Source: WTGA01 sp965231865 (GTDB lineage Bacteria; Pseudomonadota; Gammaproteobacteria; Arenicellales; Poriferihabitantaceae). Taken from it: a DNA stretch of 64,000 nucleotides. Below the pieces are notes generated by a model, which did not search any database, was not told the DNA's origin, and saw nothing but the letters and a program-made list of their open reading frames with translations. The DNA is taken from positions 496,001 to 560,000 of the forward strand of contig CBDDOJ010000002.1 of assembly GCA_965231865.1 (NCBI GenBank), written 5' to 3'. Shown one piece after another: positions 15,860-23,149 of the stretch. The position numbers and the translations under genes were made by a program. Positions within the stretch are counted from its first letter, which is position 1. Each line of letters starts with the position of its first letter.

Positions 15860-17110
15860 CTATTCGTTGATCGTGCGCTGACATTGCTTGGTTACAACCT
15901 GTTCAATCCGTTGCAGTGCCGCATACTCGCCATAAAGATTTTCAAAGTTTTCCCTCACAGGCTGCAGGTTCTCCAGCAGCCTTGTAGCAACACCCAGAAC
16001 TTGATTCTGGAGGAACTGAGGACGCAATCCACACTGGTTCGCCAGTGTGTCCCAATGCTTCAGGGTTACAACCCCCGGATTTCTTTCATCGCCTACGGAA
16101 AGAGCCAGGTGATAATCAATGCGTTCTATGGCACAGGTGCAAACGAGGTCATAAAAAGGCGCTAACCGGATTTCACCATTGGCCTGATGCAGTAGAGAAA
16201 GGTTTTTGGCGTGGCCATCCGAGTTGCCTGCCAGGACGTTGAAGGCTTGCCAGCGAAGTAAATGCTGTACGTCGTTGGCAGGGTCGGTGGAGACATCCTG
16301 AATCAGCCGATAACAGTCGGCGAATGTCGGACCACCGTCCTCCTGATACTTGCGCTCGTGCCCGAAACCCAGCGCCTGACAAAAATCTTCCTGATGCAAC
16401 CTCGCAATCCGGCCATTTTCAAGTGGGTGTCGATCATAACGCTCAATCAAAGCATAGTGTGTGTCAGCTATTGAACGCAGCTGAATGTCGACCACTGGCA
16501 AGCCGATGGCTTCCGCCAGCAGGGTGGTAAAAGTCTCGTAGGCTGGCAGGTGCCGGTAATCGGACAATTCAAATTTCAGGATGTGGCTGGAGGGCGATTC
16601 CTTCTTGGGTAGCCAGTAGTCGTCGCCTTTCACCAATACAGGGCATTTGTCCTGAGCTCCGGCTAAAGACAGCCGGGGGCGTTCATTGACAGTCCAGGTA
16701 TACACTTGACCCCGGCGGGCAACCAGATTGGTGAGTTCTTCGTCCGAGATTTTGTGGTACTCGTGCTCCGTTGAGGGTTGATGCTCTGCTTGTAATAGGG
16801 AAAGCGCACCCGCACATTCACCGCCAATGGCGCGAAGCAGATCAAAGTCGGTATTGGCGATTTTGAGGTCGCGAACTATCTGATAGCGGACGCCTCCTTC
16901 TGGCAGCAGATTGGCGAAAAAGCGGTGAGCGAGATCTTCTTCAGGCGTAAAATCTTCCTTGCGCAGAGGCAGTGTATAGGAGATGGCAAATTCACCTTGT
17001 GCCAGCCATTCCTCTTCGTAACGAAAGCCGATCAGTCCCTGGGTGTTTCGCCACAGGTAGCCGACGAGTCGTTGATCGCTCCAGACATTGAGGCCATCGG
17101 GGTCAAGCAT
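15860..17110 (-). CDS. hipA: HipA-family toxin kinase
   Basis: A 416-residue serine/threonine kinase-fold protein of the type II HipBA toxin-antitoxin family. E. coli HipA phosphorylates glutamyl-tRNA synthetase and causes persistence. Seen here: RLSLAGAQDKCPVL (autophosphorylation loop region), LPKKESPSSHILKFE with the ATP-binding lysine, LAGNSDGHAKNLSLL (catalytic Asp and Asn) and APFYDLV (metal-binding Asp). I chose ATG 17108-17110, which overlaps the hipB stop by 8 bases and drops 16 unlikely residues. The target cannot be told from the sequence. Confidence 0.9.
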   Translation of the reverse strand: MLDPDGLNVWSDQRLVGYLWRNTQGLIGFRYEEEWLAQGEFAISYTLPLRKEDFTPEEDLAHRFFANLLPEGGVRYQIVRDLKIANTDFDLLRAIGGECAGALSLLQAEHQPSTEHEYHKISDEELTNLVARRGQVYTWTVNERPRLSLAGAQDKCPVLVKGDDYWLPKKESPSSHILKFELSDYRHLPAYETFTTLLAEAIGLPVVDIQLRSIADTHYALIERYDRHPLENGRIARLHQEDFCQALGFGHERKYQEDGGPTFADCYRLIQDVSTDPANDVQHLLRWQAFNVLAGNSDGHAKNLSLLHQANGEIRLAPFYDLVCTCAIERIDYHLALSVGDERNPGVVTLKHWDTLANQCGLRPQFLQNQVLGVATRLLENLQPVRENFENLYGEYAALQRIEQVVTKQCQRTINE

Positions 17111-17387
17111 GGCGTCCTCCATCCTTTTTTGATTGCGGTCTGGATGACGCGTCCCCACGGGGCTGAACCACCACTTCCAGCCCCAATGTGCGCAGTGCTT
17201 GCAACACTTTGCCTAGTTCTGCGGTTTCCTTGCCGCGCTCAAACTCAGATAGAAAGCGGGTACTCAGATTGCCCAGTCCGGAAATCGTTTCCAGTGTCAG
17301 CTTCCGTTGTTTTCGGTGAGCACGCACAAGCTTGCCGAGGTCTTCAGCCGATCGAACCGCACTGTATTGCACCGGATCGTTTCTCAT
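17103..17387 (-). CDS. hipB: HipB-family antitoxin, XRE-type repressor
   Basis: A 94-residue protein with one helix-turn-helix (about residues 16-70: LGKLVRAHRKQRKLTLETIS, then STRFLSEFERGK). A Lys/Arg-rich tail that probably contacts HipA follows. AGGTGA precedes ATG 17385-17387. It is the first gene of hipBA and overlaps hipA. Several TACG-centred palindromes lie immediately upstream, which fits autorepression by HipB. Confidence 0.9.
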   Translation of the reverse strand: MRNDPVQYSAVRSAEDLGKLVRAHRKQRKLTLETISGLGNLSTRFLSEFERGKETAELGKVLQALRTLGLEVVVQPRGDASSRPQSKKDGGRHA

Positions 17388-17404
17388 CTTTCACCTGCAA
17401 AAAA

Positions 17405-17518
17405 TTACCGTACGGTAAAAAATAGCATGTGTATGATGTCAGAGCAACAAATATATACCGTACGTGATAATTGTACGTAATTTTGATTCAGGGATGGATT
17501 TTATATCACGTACGGTAA
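17405..17518 (-). promoter_or_regulatory. Array of HipB operator-like palindromes
   Basis: Three 14-base sites share the core ACCGTACGGT or close variants: TTACCGTACGGTAA (17405-17418, perfect palindrome), ATACCGTACGTGAT (17455-17468) and ATCACGTACGGTAA (17505-17518). Their GTAC centres are exactly 50 bases apart. A weaker site, ATTGTACGTAAT, lies at 17470-17481. The nearest is 17 bases upstream of the hipB ATG. HipB repressors bind multiple spaced operators, so autoregulation of hipBA with looping or cooperative binding is likely. Confidence 0.65.
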
Positions 17519-17566
17519 AAAATAGGCTGCGGGCATATAAAAAAACAGGCCGGTTCCACTATAACC

Positions 17567-17741
17567 ACGTGTCGATGAGGTCTTCGTGCAGGGCACCGAG
17601 GATGCCATGGCGGCCGGCATAGACGTTGCCGATTTTGTCCCGGTGTTTCCTGGCCGTTTCGATGACGCCGGCGGCGGAAGCATTGATGACCGCGGTCACC
17701 CCGCCGGACTGGGCATAAAAGGCATTTGGGATGCGGTTCAT
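17567..17741 (-). pseudogene. Truncated duplicate of the pfp 5' end
   Basis: ATG 17739-17741 starts a copy of the first 58 codons of pfp (MNRIPNAFYAQSGGVTAVIN and on to EDLIDT), after which the frame ends within a few codons in unrelated sequence. Only two or three base differences separate it from the intact gene in this part. The fragment cannot make an enzyme. It is one half of the direct repeat. Confidence 0.85.
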
Positions 17742-17764
17742 TTTGTGCGGGGATCGGCTAATTC
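17567..17764. repeat. Direct repeat copy 2, left portion
   Basis: Matches 15162-15360 and ends at CTAATTC (17758-17764), where the insertion sequence begins. The other portion of this copy resumes with the same CTAATTC at 19551. Confidence 0.85.
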
Positions 17765-19550
17765 GTGTCTGGCATGAAAACCCCTTGATTTTGCGCGACC
17801 GGAGGAGTGAAAGCAATTTTGCAGGGTCCCTCCGGCGAATTGCGGAGGAGATTTTCGCTCAATGCCGCTTATTTTCGGCGGTTTGAGGCACGATTTGGCG
17901 GAATTTTACGCTCCAGGTCATAGGAGACCCTCCCCGTCGGTGCGGGGGCAGATCTGACCGGGTGAATAGGGCGTCAGGCAGCCAGGCGGTGTCTGTCACG
18001 ATGCGTTTTCTCCGATTTCTGCAACATCCGGCCGAGTTGGTGCAGGTTGGCAGCAACGATGGCCAGCCCGACGGTTCTCTCGAACCCGTCGGCTCCTTTC
18101 GCCCGGACTCTGTCAAGTCCGTGATGCTCCAGGTGATTGATTGCTGACTCCACGGCGGGGTGCTGTTTCCGTGCCCGGGAAAAGTTTTCTTCGGACTCCC
18201 GTTCCTGGTCCGCGGCATTCAGTCGGCCCTTTTTCGGCAAGGCCACCATGTCAAGCAGATTCTCCAGACGCCTGCGATTCTCCGGGCTGTGAAAGCCCCG
18301 GTCAAAGCTGCACTCCTGCAGGTCCGGGTGCATCTCCTGGCAGGACTCAATCAGGGGAACCGCTACATCCACATCCCCGCCTTGCCACATGATCTGATAA
18401 TCCAGCACAAACTGGTGCTGGTCCTCGACAATGGCCAGGGGAACTCCGAGTTCCACCGGACGCCCCGCCTTGCCTTTCGATATCCACCGGGTATGCTCCT
18501 CGAATACCGAAAAGATTTTCTCGGAATGCTCAATCACTTCGCCCTGCAACACCCGGCGGTCGATCTGGTCGGTGAATAGGTGGATATGCTTCAGATAATG
18601 GCGGATCTTCTCCATCCAGGCGGTGGATGCCCCGGCTTCCTTCAGGGCAACCAGAGATAACTCCGCTTTCCCGGCCATCTTCCGGCAGATCTTCAGATAC
18701 TCCGACACCTGATCCGGTCGCTTCGTCCAAAGCCGGGCTGTGGCGACTCGATTGAACCGCTTGCGCACCTGTTTGGTCAGGTGCCGGTGCTGCCGCCAGC
18801 CTTTCACATCATGCAATTCACAAGCCTTGCCGGTTTCGCGGATCAGGCAACGAGTGGAATCCAATAGGAGGTTGAAATCAGTCGGGTAGTGGACGTCCGT
18901 CTCCACCACGAAACTATCACATCGCCCGGCCAACGTTTCTCCAGGCTTTTTTTTTGCGACCGTATGCCCCGTGGAAACCACCAGTCGGTTGACCTCACGC
19001 AGCAGTTCCGGAGTCAGCAGGGCCACATTGTCCACGATCCGGGCCCGGACGTAGTAGGTATTGTCGATGCCGTCCATACCATGACCCAACATCTTGCGTA
19101 TCGTTCGGTGCTCGTTGGCCAGATCATGCAGACGGTCGAAATCGCAGTTCAGTCCTTCCTTGAGAATGCCCAATACCAGAATCCGCCACATCTCCATTCC
19201 CGGACGCCCAACGGTGCGGTCGGTATCCGGTCGGATATGGGCTTCGAGCAACTCGAACAGCTCCTTGCGGGTATCCGGGTCGGTATAGATCAGTTGAAGG
19301 CCCTTCAACAGGGCCGGAATGTCGTCCCGGGACTTTTCGTCGAGGGCGATCTGTTCAATCGGGACGGAACCCAGAGGGGATTGGAGATCGATGACCGTTC
19401 TCATGCTGTACAATGCCTCGAAGATTTGCCGTAAATGGCGGTTTCAGGGGGTTTTCCCTTCGGATTGTACTATATTCGCGAAATCTTCGCCACAAAAAAA
19501 CGGGTAGTTATTCAAATAAATCAATCGTTTATGGGGTTTTCTGACAAGCA
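17765..19550. mobile_element. ISNCY-like (ISDol1-type) insertion sequence
   Basis: About 1.79 kb flanked by a 7-base target duplication, CTAATTC, at 17758-17764 and 19551-19557. The two ends are imperfect inverted repeats sharing GAAAACCCC (left TGTCTGGCATGAAAACCCC; right, reversed, TGCTTGTCAGAAAACCCC). One transposase gene fills it. Removing the element and one CTAATTC restores continuous similarity to 15162-15403, which proves the insertion came after the duplication. The family call rests on the transposase. Confidence 0.85.
17974..19404 (-). CDS. ISNCY-family transposase
   Basis: A 476-residue transposase, apparently intact, from ATG 19402-19404. The N-terminal segment (SRDDIPALLKGLQLIY, GRPGMEMWRILVLGILK, RTIRKMLGHG) is typical of ISDol1-like ISNCY transposases. 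Acidic residues of the catalytic core are in VVETDVHYPTDFNLLLDSTR and SFDRGFHSPENRRRLE, with the final acid probably in the VESAINHLEHHG helix. It occupies most of the element and runs opposite to the nearby toxin-antitoxin genes. The transposase may still be active. Confidence 0.85.
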   Translation of the reverse strand: MRTVIDLQSPLGSVPIEQIALDEKSRDDIPALLKGLQLIYTDPDTRKELFELLEAHIRPDTDRTVGRPGMEMWRILVLGILKEGLNCDFDRLHDLANEHRTIRKMLGHGMDGIDNTYYVRARIVDNVALLTPELLREVNRLVVSTGHTVAKKKPGETLAGRCDSFVVETDVHYPTDFNLLLDSTRCLIRETGKACELHDVKGWRQHRHLTKQVRKRFNRVATARLWTKRPDQVSEYLKICRKMAGKAELSLVALKEAGASTAWMEKIRHYLKHIHLFTDQIDRRVLQGEVIEHSEKIFSVFEEHTRWISKGKAGRPVELGVPLAIVEDQHQFVLDYQIMWQGGDVDVAVPLIESCQEMHPDLQECSFDRGFHSPENRRRLENLLDMVALPKKGRLNAADQERESEENFSRARKQHPAVESAINHLEHHGLDRVRAKGADGFERTVGLAIVAANLHQLGRMLQKSEKTHRDRHRLAA

Positions 19551-19602
19551 CTAATTCAGTGACTTGCCGGTACTGCCGGAACCAACCCCTTCCCGATCTC
19601 TC
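19551..19602. repeat. Direct repeat copy 2, right portion
   Basis: The 45 bases after the target duplication match 15361-15403 (end of the gene upstream of pfp) with one or two changes, then similarity stops. In copy 2 the corresponding gene body is absent. The bases 19603-19919 that follow hold no gene I can support. Confidence 0.8.
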
Positions 19603-19919
19603 GTTCGTCGGCGTACCGATGAGGGAATCCCAGGCGGTACCGGGGCTGGGAATCACCGCAACTTCGCACAACCCGGTGGTGCCGGCAGCCGGGCGGTGGA
19701 GGATGAACAGGCTGATTGCATGGAAGATCACGAAGCGGGTGCATTCCGGCAGGGCAGATTCCCGGTTCGGGACGGATTGTTCCGGGTCCAAGGGACATTC
19801 TGGTCGTGATTGGGGCCCCGGCCTTTTTTGGTGCAGAAATGGGCGGTTGCGGAGGCGGTGACAGTGCGCCCTTTCAGGGCGTACCACTGTTTTGCGCTGA
19901 CACGCAACAGGATTCATTT

Positions 19920-19948
19920 TTGACATCGTATATGATGTGATCCACTAT
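19920..19948 (+). promoter_or_regulatory. Putative promoter with operator-like inverted repeat for the PIN/RHH genes
   Basis: TTGACA at 19920-19925 is followed, after 17 bases, by CACTAT (19943-19948). Between them ACATC and GATGT (19922-19937) form an inverted repeat around six bases, a plausible binding site for the ribbon-helix-helix antitoxin. The GTG of the PIN gene is only 9 bases after the -10, so the mRNA would be nearly leaderless. The -10 match is weak. Confidence 0.4.
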
Positions 19949-19956
19949 TCAGTGTT

Positions 19957-20381
19957 GTGCATAGATTCGTTTTGGATGCTGACGTTGTCGTGGTGGTCAT
20001 GCGTAGCCCAATTGGGACATCTGCGGCTTTATTGGGAAAAGTGCTGGATCAATGGGTCACGATGCTGACCAGCGTGCCGCTGTTTTTTGAATATGAAGCG
20101 CAGTGTACCTCCCCTTCATTGGACCGCTGCAGGATTAACGCAAGAGCAGGCGAGTGTATTTTTGAGTGGCTTGGCGGCGTTGATCACACCGGTGAAAATG
20201 CATTATTCATGGCGTCCATCGCTGCGGGACCCCAATGACGAAATGGTGTTGGAAACGGCCGTCAATGGACGTGCTGATCATGATCGTTACCTTCAATTTG
20301 CGGGACTATGGTAGGGTGCCAGACCGTTTCAATATCGAGGTTCTGAGACCGGGTACCGCGATCAGGAGAGTAAGAAAATGA
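19957..20381 (+). pseudogene. PIN-domain toxin, broken by two frameshifts
   Basis: From GTG 19957 the peptide MHRFVLDADVVVVVMRSPIG then TSVPLFFEYEA matches the start of VapC-like PIN toxins. Near 20110-20120 similarity moves to the next frame (LHWTAAGLTQEQASVF, then LRDPNDEMVLETAVNGRAD). Near 20270 it moves again (IVTFNLRDYGRVPDRF, then VLRPGTAIR) and ends at TGA 20379-20381. Joined, the three pieces give a complete PIN toxin with its acidic residues (D in LDAD, E in EYEA, D in DEMVLE). Two indels make it inactive unless they are sequencing errors. Its stop overlaps the ATG of the next gene. Confidence 0.75.
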
Positions 20382-20632
20382 GTGAGAAGTCCACCTATCC
20401 ATTAAGGTTGCCCAAATCGCTTAAAGATGAAGTAGCCAAAGTGGCCAAACGAGACGGGACAAGTATGAATCAGTTTATCGCCATTGCGGTGGCTGAAAAA
20501 ATCTCTGCGTTGGAAACCGGGCAATTTTTTGCTGAACGCGCCAAAGGCTCGGATCTTGAAGCCTTCAGGGCGATTCTGTTTCGTCCCGGTGGTGAACTCC
20601 CCCGCTCTGGGGATGAAGTAGTCGATCAATAA
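20378..20632 (+). CDS. Ribbon-helix-helix antitoxin (HicB/Arc-like)
   Basis: An 84-residue protein with AGGAG before ATG 20378. The N-terminal half has the ribbon-helix-helix pattern of toxin-antitoxin repressors (YPLRLPKSLKDEVAKVAKRD, then TSMNQFIAIAVAEKIS), and a short acidic tail (ERAKGSDLEAFRAIL) probably binds the toxin. It overlaps the broken PIN gene upstream by four bases, the usual order for this type of pair. With the toxin destroyed it would survive as an orphan repressor. Confidence 0.82.
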   Translation: MSEKSTYPLRLPKSLKDEVAKVAKRDGTSMNQFIAIAVAEKISALETGQFFAERAKGSDLEAFRAILFRPGGELPRSGDEVVDQ

Positions 20633-20648
20633 CCCTGAATCTGGAAGG

Positions 20649-20993
20649 ATGAACACCGCCGCCATTAAAATCCGGATGACGCCTTCCCACCCGGGGGAGT
20701 TCGTTCGGCTTGAAATCATTGAAGCCCTGAATCTGACCATTTCGGCGGCCGCAGAGATTCTTGGTGTACGCCGGGCAACACTCTCAGCCTTGCTGAATGG
20801 CAAGGCTGCCCTATCACCCGAAATGGCGTTGCGTCTTGAAAAGGCTTTCGATATCCATATGGATCTGTTGATGCGGATGCAGGCCTGGCATGACGTTGCA
20901 CGCATGCGTCGCCTGGCGGATAAAATTGCTACGGATGTACGTCGATATGAAAGCCGAACTGGTGTATCAGGAAATGGTGGACGAATACGATGA
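20649..20993 (+). CDS. higA: HigA-family antitoxin without visible HigB
   Basis: A 114-residue protein with the HigA arrangement: PSHPGEFVRLEIIEALNLTI, then AAAEILGVRRATLSALLNGK (helix-turn-helix), then the typical MALRLEKAFDIHMDLLMRMQ. A HigB toxin normally precedes it, but here a ribbon-helix-helix gene ends 16 bases upstream and no HigB-like frame is present. Its stop overlaps the next start as ATGA, so it is translationally coupled to the AbiJ-like gene. It may regulate that gene. Confidence 0.85.
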   Translation: MNTAAIKIRMTPSHPGEFVRLEIIEALNLTISAAAEILGVRRATLSALLNGKAALSPEMALRLEKAFDIHMDLLMRMQAWHDVARMRRLADKIATDVRRYESRTGVSGNGGRIR

Positions 20994-21850
20994 CCGACAA
21001 TCGCGATTTTCCTGCCCACGCCACATTCTCGCAACGCTATGGATACGAACCATTACCAGAGCCAATGCGGCTTGAGGAAATTTCGGATGATTTGAGGCGC
21101 GAAATTTGGAACGGTGTTTATTCTTACATCAGCTCTTTAGATCTATATGGAGTTACAGAAAAACGCATACAAGTTGCATTGGGAAGATATCACAGTAAGC
21201 CGGAGAGTCAAATTAACACTAACTACATCCCGGTAGAGGGGGATATGGAAAACACCATTCTGTATCACGACTTCAATAAGGTTTTGGACTTTCTTGAAAT
21301 TGTAATTGAAGAAAAGGTTATTCCTAAGTACCTCCGATTGGAAATTGGGAGATTATTTGAAAAGCATGGAGCCGCTTATCGGCTGGATTTTTCAAGTACT
21401 CCCTATCGATTCGTTCCAAGTGCAAGCAAAGAACAGAGTGAATCAACACAACATGCTCTCCAAACGCTCCATGAAGGTAACATGGATGGAGCCACAACAC
21501 ATTTGCGTCAAGCGGCGGAACATATCAACGCATGCCAGTATGCTGATGCGATCACCGATTGCATTCTTGCGGTCGAGTCCGTGGCCCGGATAATCGACCC
21601 CCAATCCAGTGCTACGTTGGGACCGGCACTACATTCCCTTGAACAGACCGGCGTGCTGAATCATCCAGTGCTCAAGCAGGCGTTCCTTAAACTATACGGC
21701 TATACCAACGACGAACAGGGTCTGCGCCATGCTCTTCTTGATCAGGATGCCGCCGGTGTCGGTCTGTCCGAGGCTGTGTTCATGTTCGGGGCCTGCGCGT
21801 CCTTCGCTGCTTACCTGGTGCAGAAGCACCAGCAGGCTGGAGGGACATGA
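20990..21850 (+). CDS. AbiJ-like abortive-infection protein
   Basis: A 286-residue protein. The first 60 residues resemble the AbiJ N-terminal domain type 4 (FSQRYGYEPLPEPMRLEEIS, then DLRREIWNGVYSYI). The C-terminal 140 residues are a helical bundle typical of AbiJ C-termini (HINACQYADAITDCILAVES, then LYGYTNDEQGLRHALLDQD). These proteins are linked to phage-exclusion phenotypes, but the mechanism is unknown. The ATG overlaps the higA stop by four bases. The stop TGA lies inside a hairpin at 21845-21869. Toxicity and coupling to HigA as antitoxin are inference. Confidence 0.7.
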   Translation: MTDNRDFPAHATFSQRYGYEPLPEPMRLEEISDDLRREIWNGVYSYISSLDLYGVTEKRIQVALGRYHSKPESQINTNYIPVEGDMENTILYHDFNKVLDFLEIVIEEKVIPKYLRLEIGRLFEKHGAAYRLDFSSTPYRFVPSASKEQSESTQHALQTLHEGNMDGATTHLRQAAEHINACQYADAITDCILAVESVARIIDPQSSATLGPALHSLEQTGVLNHPVLKQAFLKLYGYTNDEQGLRHALLDQDAAGVGLSEAVFMFGACASFAAYLVQKHQQAGGT

Positions 21851-21869
21851 ACACAGCTTGTGTTCATGT
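21845..21869. terminator. Perfect hairpin spanning the AbiJ-like stop codon
   Basis: ACATGAACACA (21845-21855) pairs perfectly with TGTGTTCATGT (21859-21869) around a GCT loop. The stop codon of the AbiJ-like gene lies in the left arm. No T-run follows, so it may be an mRNA 3' stabiliser, a Rho-assisted stop or a protein-binding palindrome rather than an intrinsic terminator. Confidence 0.45.
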
Positions 21870-21960
21870 AGGTTAGCCGTTCGGGTTGCAACCTTCTCGT
21901 TTTGCCCTTTCTCCCGGTTTACCGCTCGGGTAAACCCCTTCCATTATATCGACTGTAGTT

Positions 21961-21980
21961 TTATGCCGATATCGGCATAA
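21961..21980. promoter_or_regulatory. Perfect 20-base palindrome
   Basis: TTATGCCGATATCGGCATAA reads the same on both strands. Such palindromes are common operators of helix-turn-helix repressors in toxin-antitoxin loci, but no gene directly follows here, so it may be what remains of a lost module. It lies in the 538-base stretch between the AbiJ-like gene and rpmH. Confidence 0.4.
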
Positions 21981-22109
21981 CCAATAGGAGCCTGTTTTTA
22001 AAAGGACCCTTCGGGAGTGGGTCATTGGGCGTAAGCTCAGCTTCGGTTCCCAAGTGTCCAAGGGTTGAATTCAAGGCGACGATGCACACGGTATTGGGAA
22101 CGTGCGGGC

Positions 22110-22295
22110 CTGGCTGGTGGACACTCAGGCCCAGCTGCTGGGCTCCCTAGGACTGGCGCAGTCGCCTGTCCACAATGTTCCGGATGATCGATACCCGATC
22201 CAGCTCTCGATTGCTCAATATAACGGTCTCTTTTGTCATGGGTCCTCCTCAATGAAAAAGAGGACATTTTAATATTGCTAAAAGAGGACATTACT
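22110..22295 (-). mobile_element. Remnant of an insertion sequence with transposase start
   Basis: On the minus strand a strong site GAGGAGGA precedes ATG 22237-22239. The peptide (ILSNRELDRVSIIRNIVDRR) and then LRQS-stop-GAQQLGLSVHQ looks like the start of an ISNCY/ISL3-type transposase whose helix-turn-helix is interrupted by TAG at 22147-22149 (probably from CAG). Two copies of AAAAGAGGACATT lie just upstream (22256-22293), as at an IS end. Only the first 45 or so codons are recognisable. Confidence 0.55.
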
Positions 22296-22388
22296 ACTTT
22301 GCGTTAACACAATCCCCTGATTCGGCTTGAATTGTTGCGCCAAACAGGTTAGATTCCGCAACCCTTTGGTGGTCATTGAATTAAAACC

Positions 22389-22523
22389 ATGAAACGTACC
22401 TTTCAACCGAGCGGAGTGAAACGAAAACGAACCCACGGATTCCGTGCGCGCATGCGTACTCGAGGTGGACGGGCCATCATCAATGCCCGTCGAGCCAAGG
22501 GACGGACCCGCCTGAGCGCGTAG
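22389..22523 (+). CDS. rpmH: 50S ribosomal protein L34
   Basis: Forty-four codons from ATG 22389 to TAG 22521, the usual length. The sequence is highly basic and canonical (MKRTFQPSGVKRKRTHGFRA, then INARRAKGRTRLSA). It starts the conserved rpmH-rnpA-yidD-yidC-mnmE block. Upstream, where dnaA or the replication origin often lies in gammaproteobacteria, there is an IS remnant and the accessory island; no dnaA is present in the window. Confidence 0.97.
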   Translation: MKRTFQPSGVKRKRTHGFRARMRTRGGRAIINARRAKGRTRLSA

Positions 22524-22537
22524 ACAGGAGTGATTCC

Positions 22538-22903
22538 ATGCCGCAAGCCGCGGCAAAGCTGGGGCGAAATCGCAAATTGCTGGATGGTGGACAGTTCAAG
22601 TCGGTTTTCAGCCAGAAAAAATCCATACATGGCAAGTATTTTGGTATGCATGTGATCCGCAATCGCCTGAACCACCCGAGACTGGGGATGGCGGTATCGA
22701 AAAAAGTCAGCAAAAAAGCAGTACAGCGCAATCGGATAAAACGTCAAATCCGGGAATCGTTCCGGTTGTGCCAGGACACCCTGGTTCCCATGGACTGTGT
22801 GGTGGTTTCGAAAATCGGGTGCGCCGACCAGGAAAACCGGGTGCTGAGGACCGAACTGGATGGTTTGTGGTCGAGAGCGAATAAGAAATGCGAAAATTTT
22901 TAA
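22538..22903 (+). CDS. rnpA: Ribonuclease P protein component
   Basis: A 121-residue basic protein that binds the catalytic RNA of RNase P and helps 5' tRNA maturation. The RNR signature is RNRIKRQIRESFRLC, preceded by LGMAVSKKVSKKAVQ. It starts 14 bases after rpmH, and its end overlaps yidD by 16 bases. Confidence 0.95.
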   Translation: MPQAAAKLGRNRKLLDGGQFKSVFSQKKSIHGKYFGMHVIRNRLNHPRLGMAVSKKVSKKAVQRNRIKRQIRESFRLCQDTLVPMDCVVVSKIGCADQENRVLRTELDGLWSRANKKCENF

Positions 22904-23106
22904 TACTGTTGCTGAAAATATACCAGCTGGGTATCAGCCCCTATCTTGGGCGCAATTGCCGATTCCATCCTACCTGTTCGAGTTATGCCAGGGAAGCCAT
23001 TGCCCGATACGGTTCGGTGCGTGGTGGCTGGTTGACGGCAAAGCGGGTCGCACGATGCCATCCGTGGCATGAAGGGGGCGTTGACCCCGTCCCGCCATCT
23101 TCCTGA
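22888..23106 (+). CDS. yidD: Membrane protein insertion efficiency factor YidD
   Basis: A 72-residue peripheral membrane protein assisting YidC. The family pattern with three cysteines is clear: YQLGISPYLGRNCRFHPTCS, then YAREAIARYGSVRGGWLTAK and CHPWHEGGVDPVP. It overlaps the rnpA end by 16 bases in another frame, the usual arrangement, and is followed by yidC. Confidence 0.95.
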   Translation: MRKFLILLLKIYQLGISPYLGRNCRFHPTCSSYAREAIARYGSVRGGWLTAKRVARCHPWHEGGVDPVPPSS

Positions 23107-23149
23107 CGGAATGCCGCGAAGAAAAACGGGTTTGGGATTCGGATAAATC

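Noticed and set aside
19556..19926. Minus-strand open frames next to repeat copy 2 that share the peptide GKGLVPAVPASH or read through the IS edge
   Set aside because: They exist only because the repeat carries part of the gene upstream of pfp in another frame; no protein-like continuation.
22300..22390. Chromosomal origin with DnaA boxes upstream of rpmH
   Set aside because: No TTATCCACA-type boxes or AT-rich 13-mers visible in the short gap.
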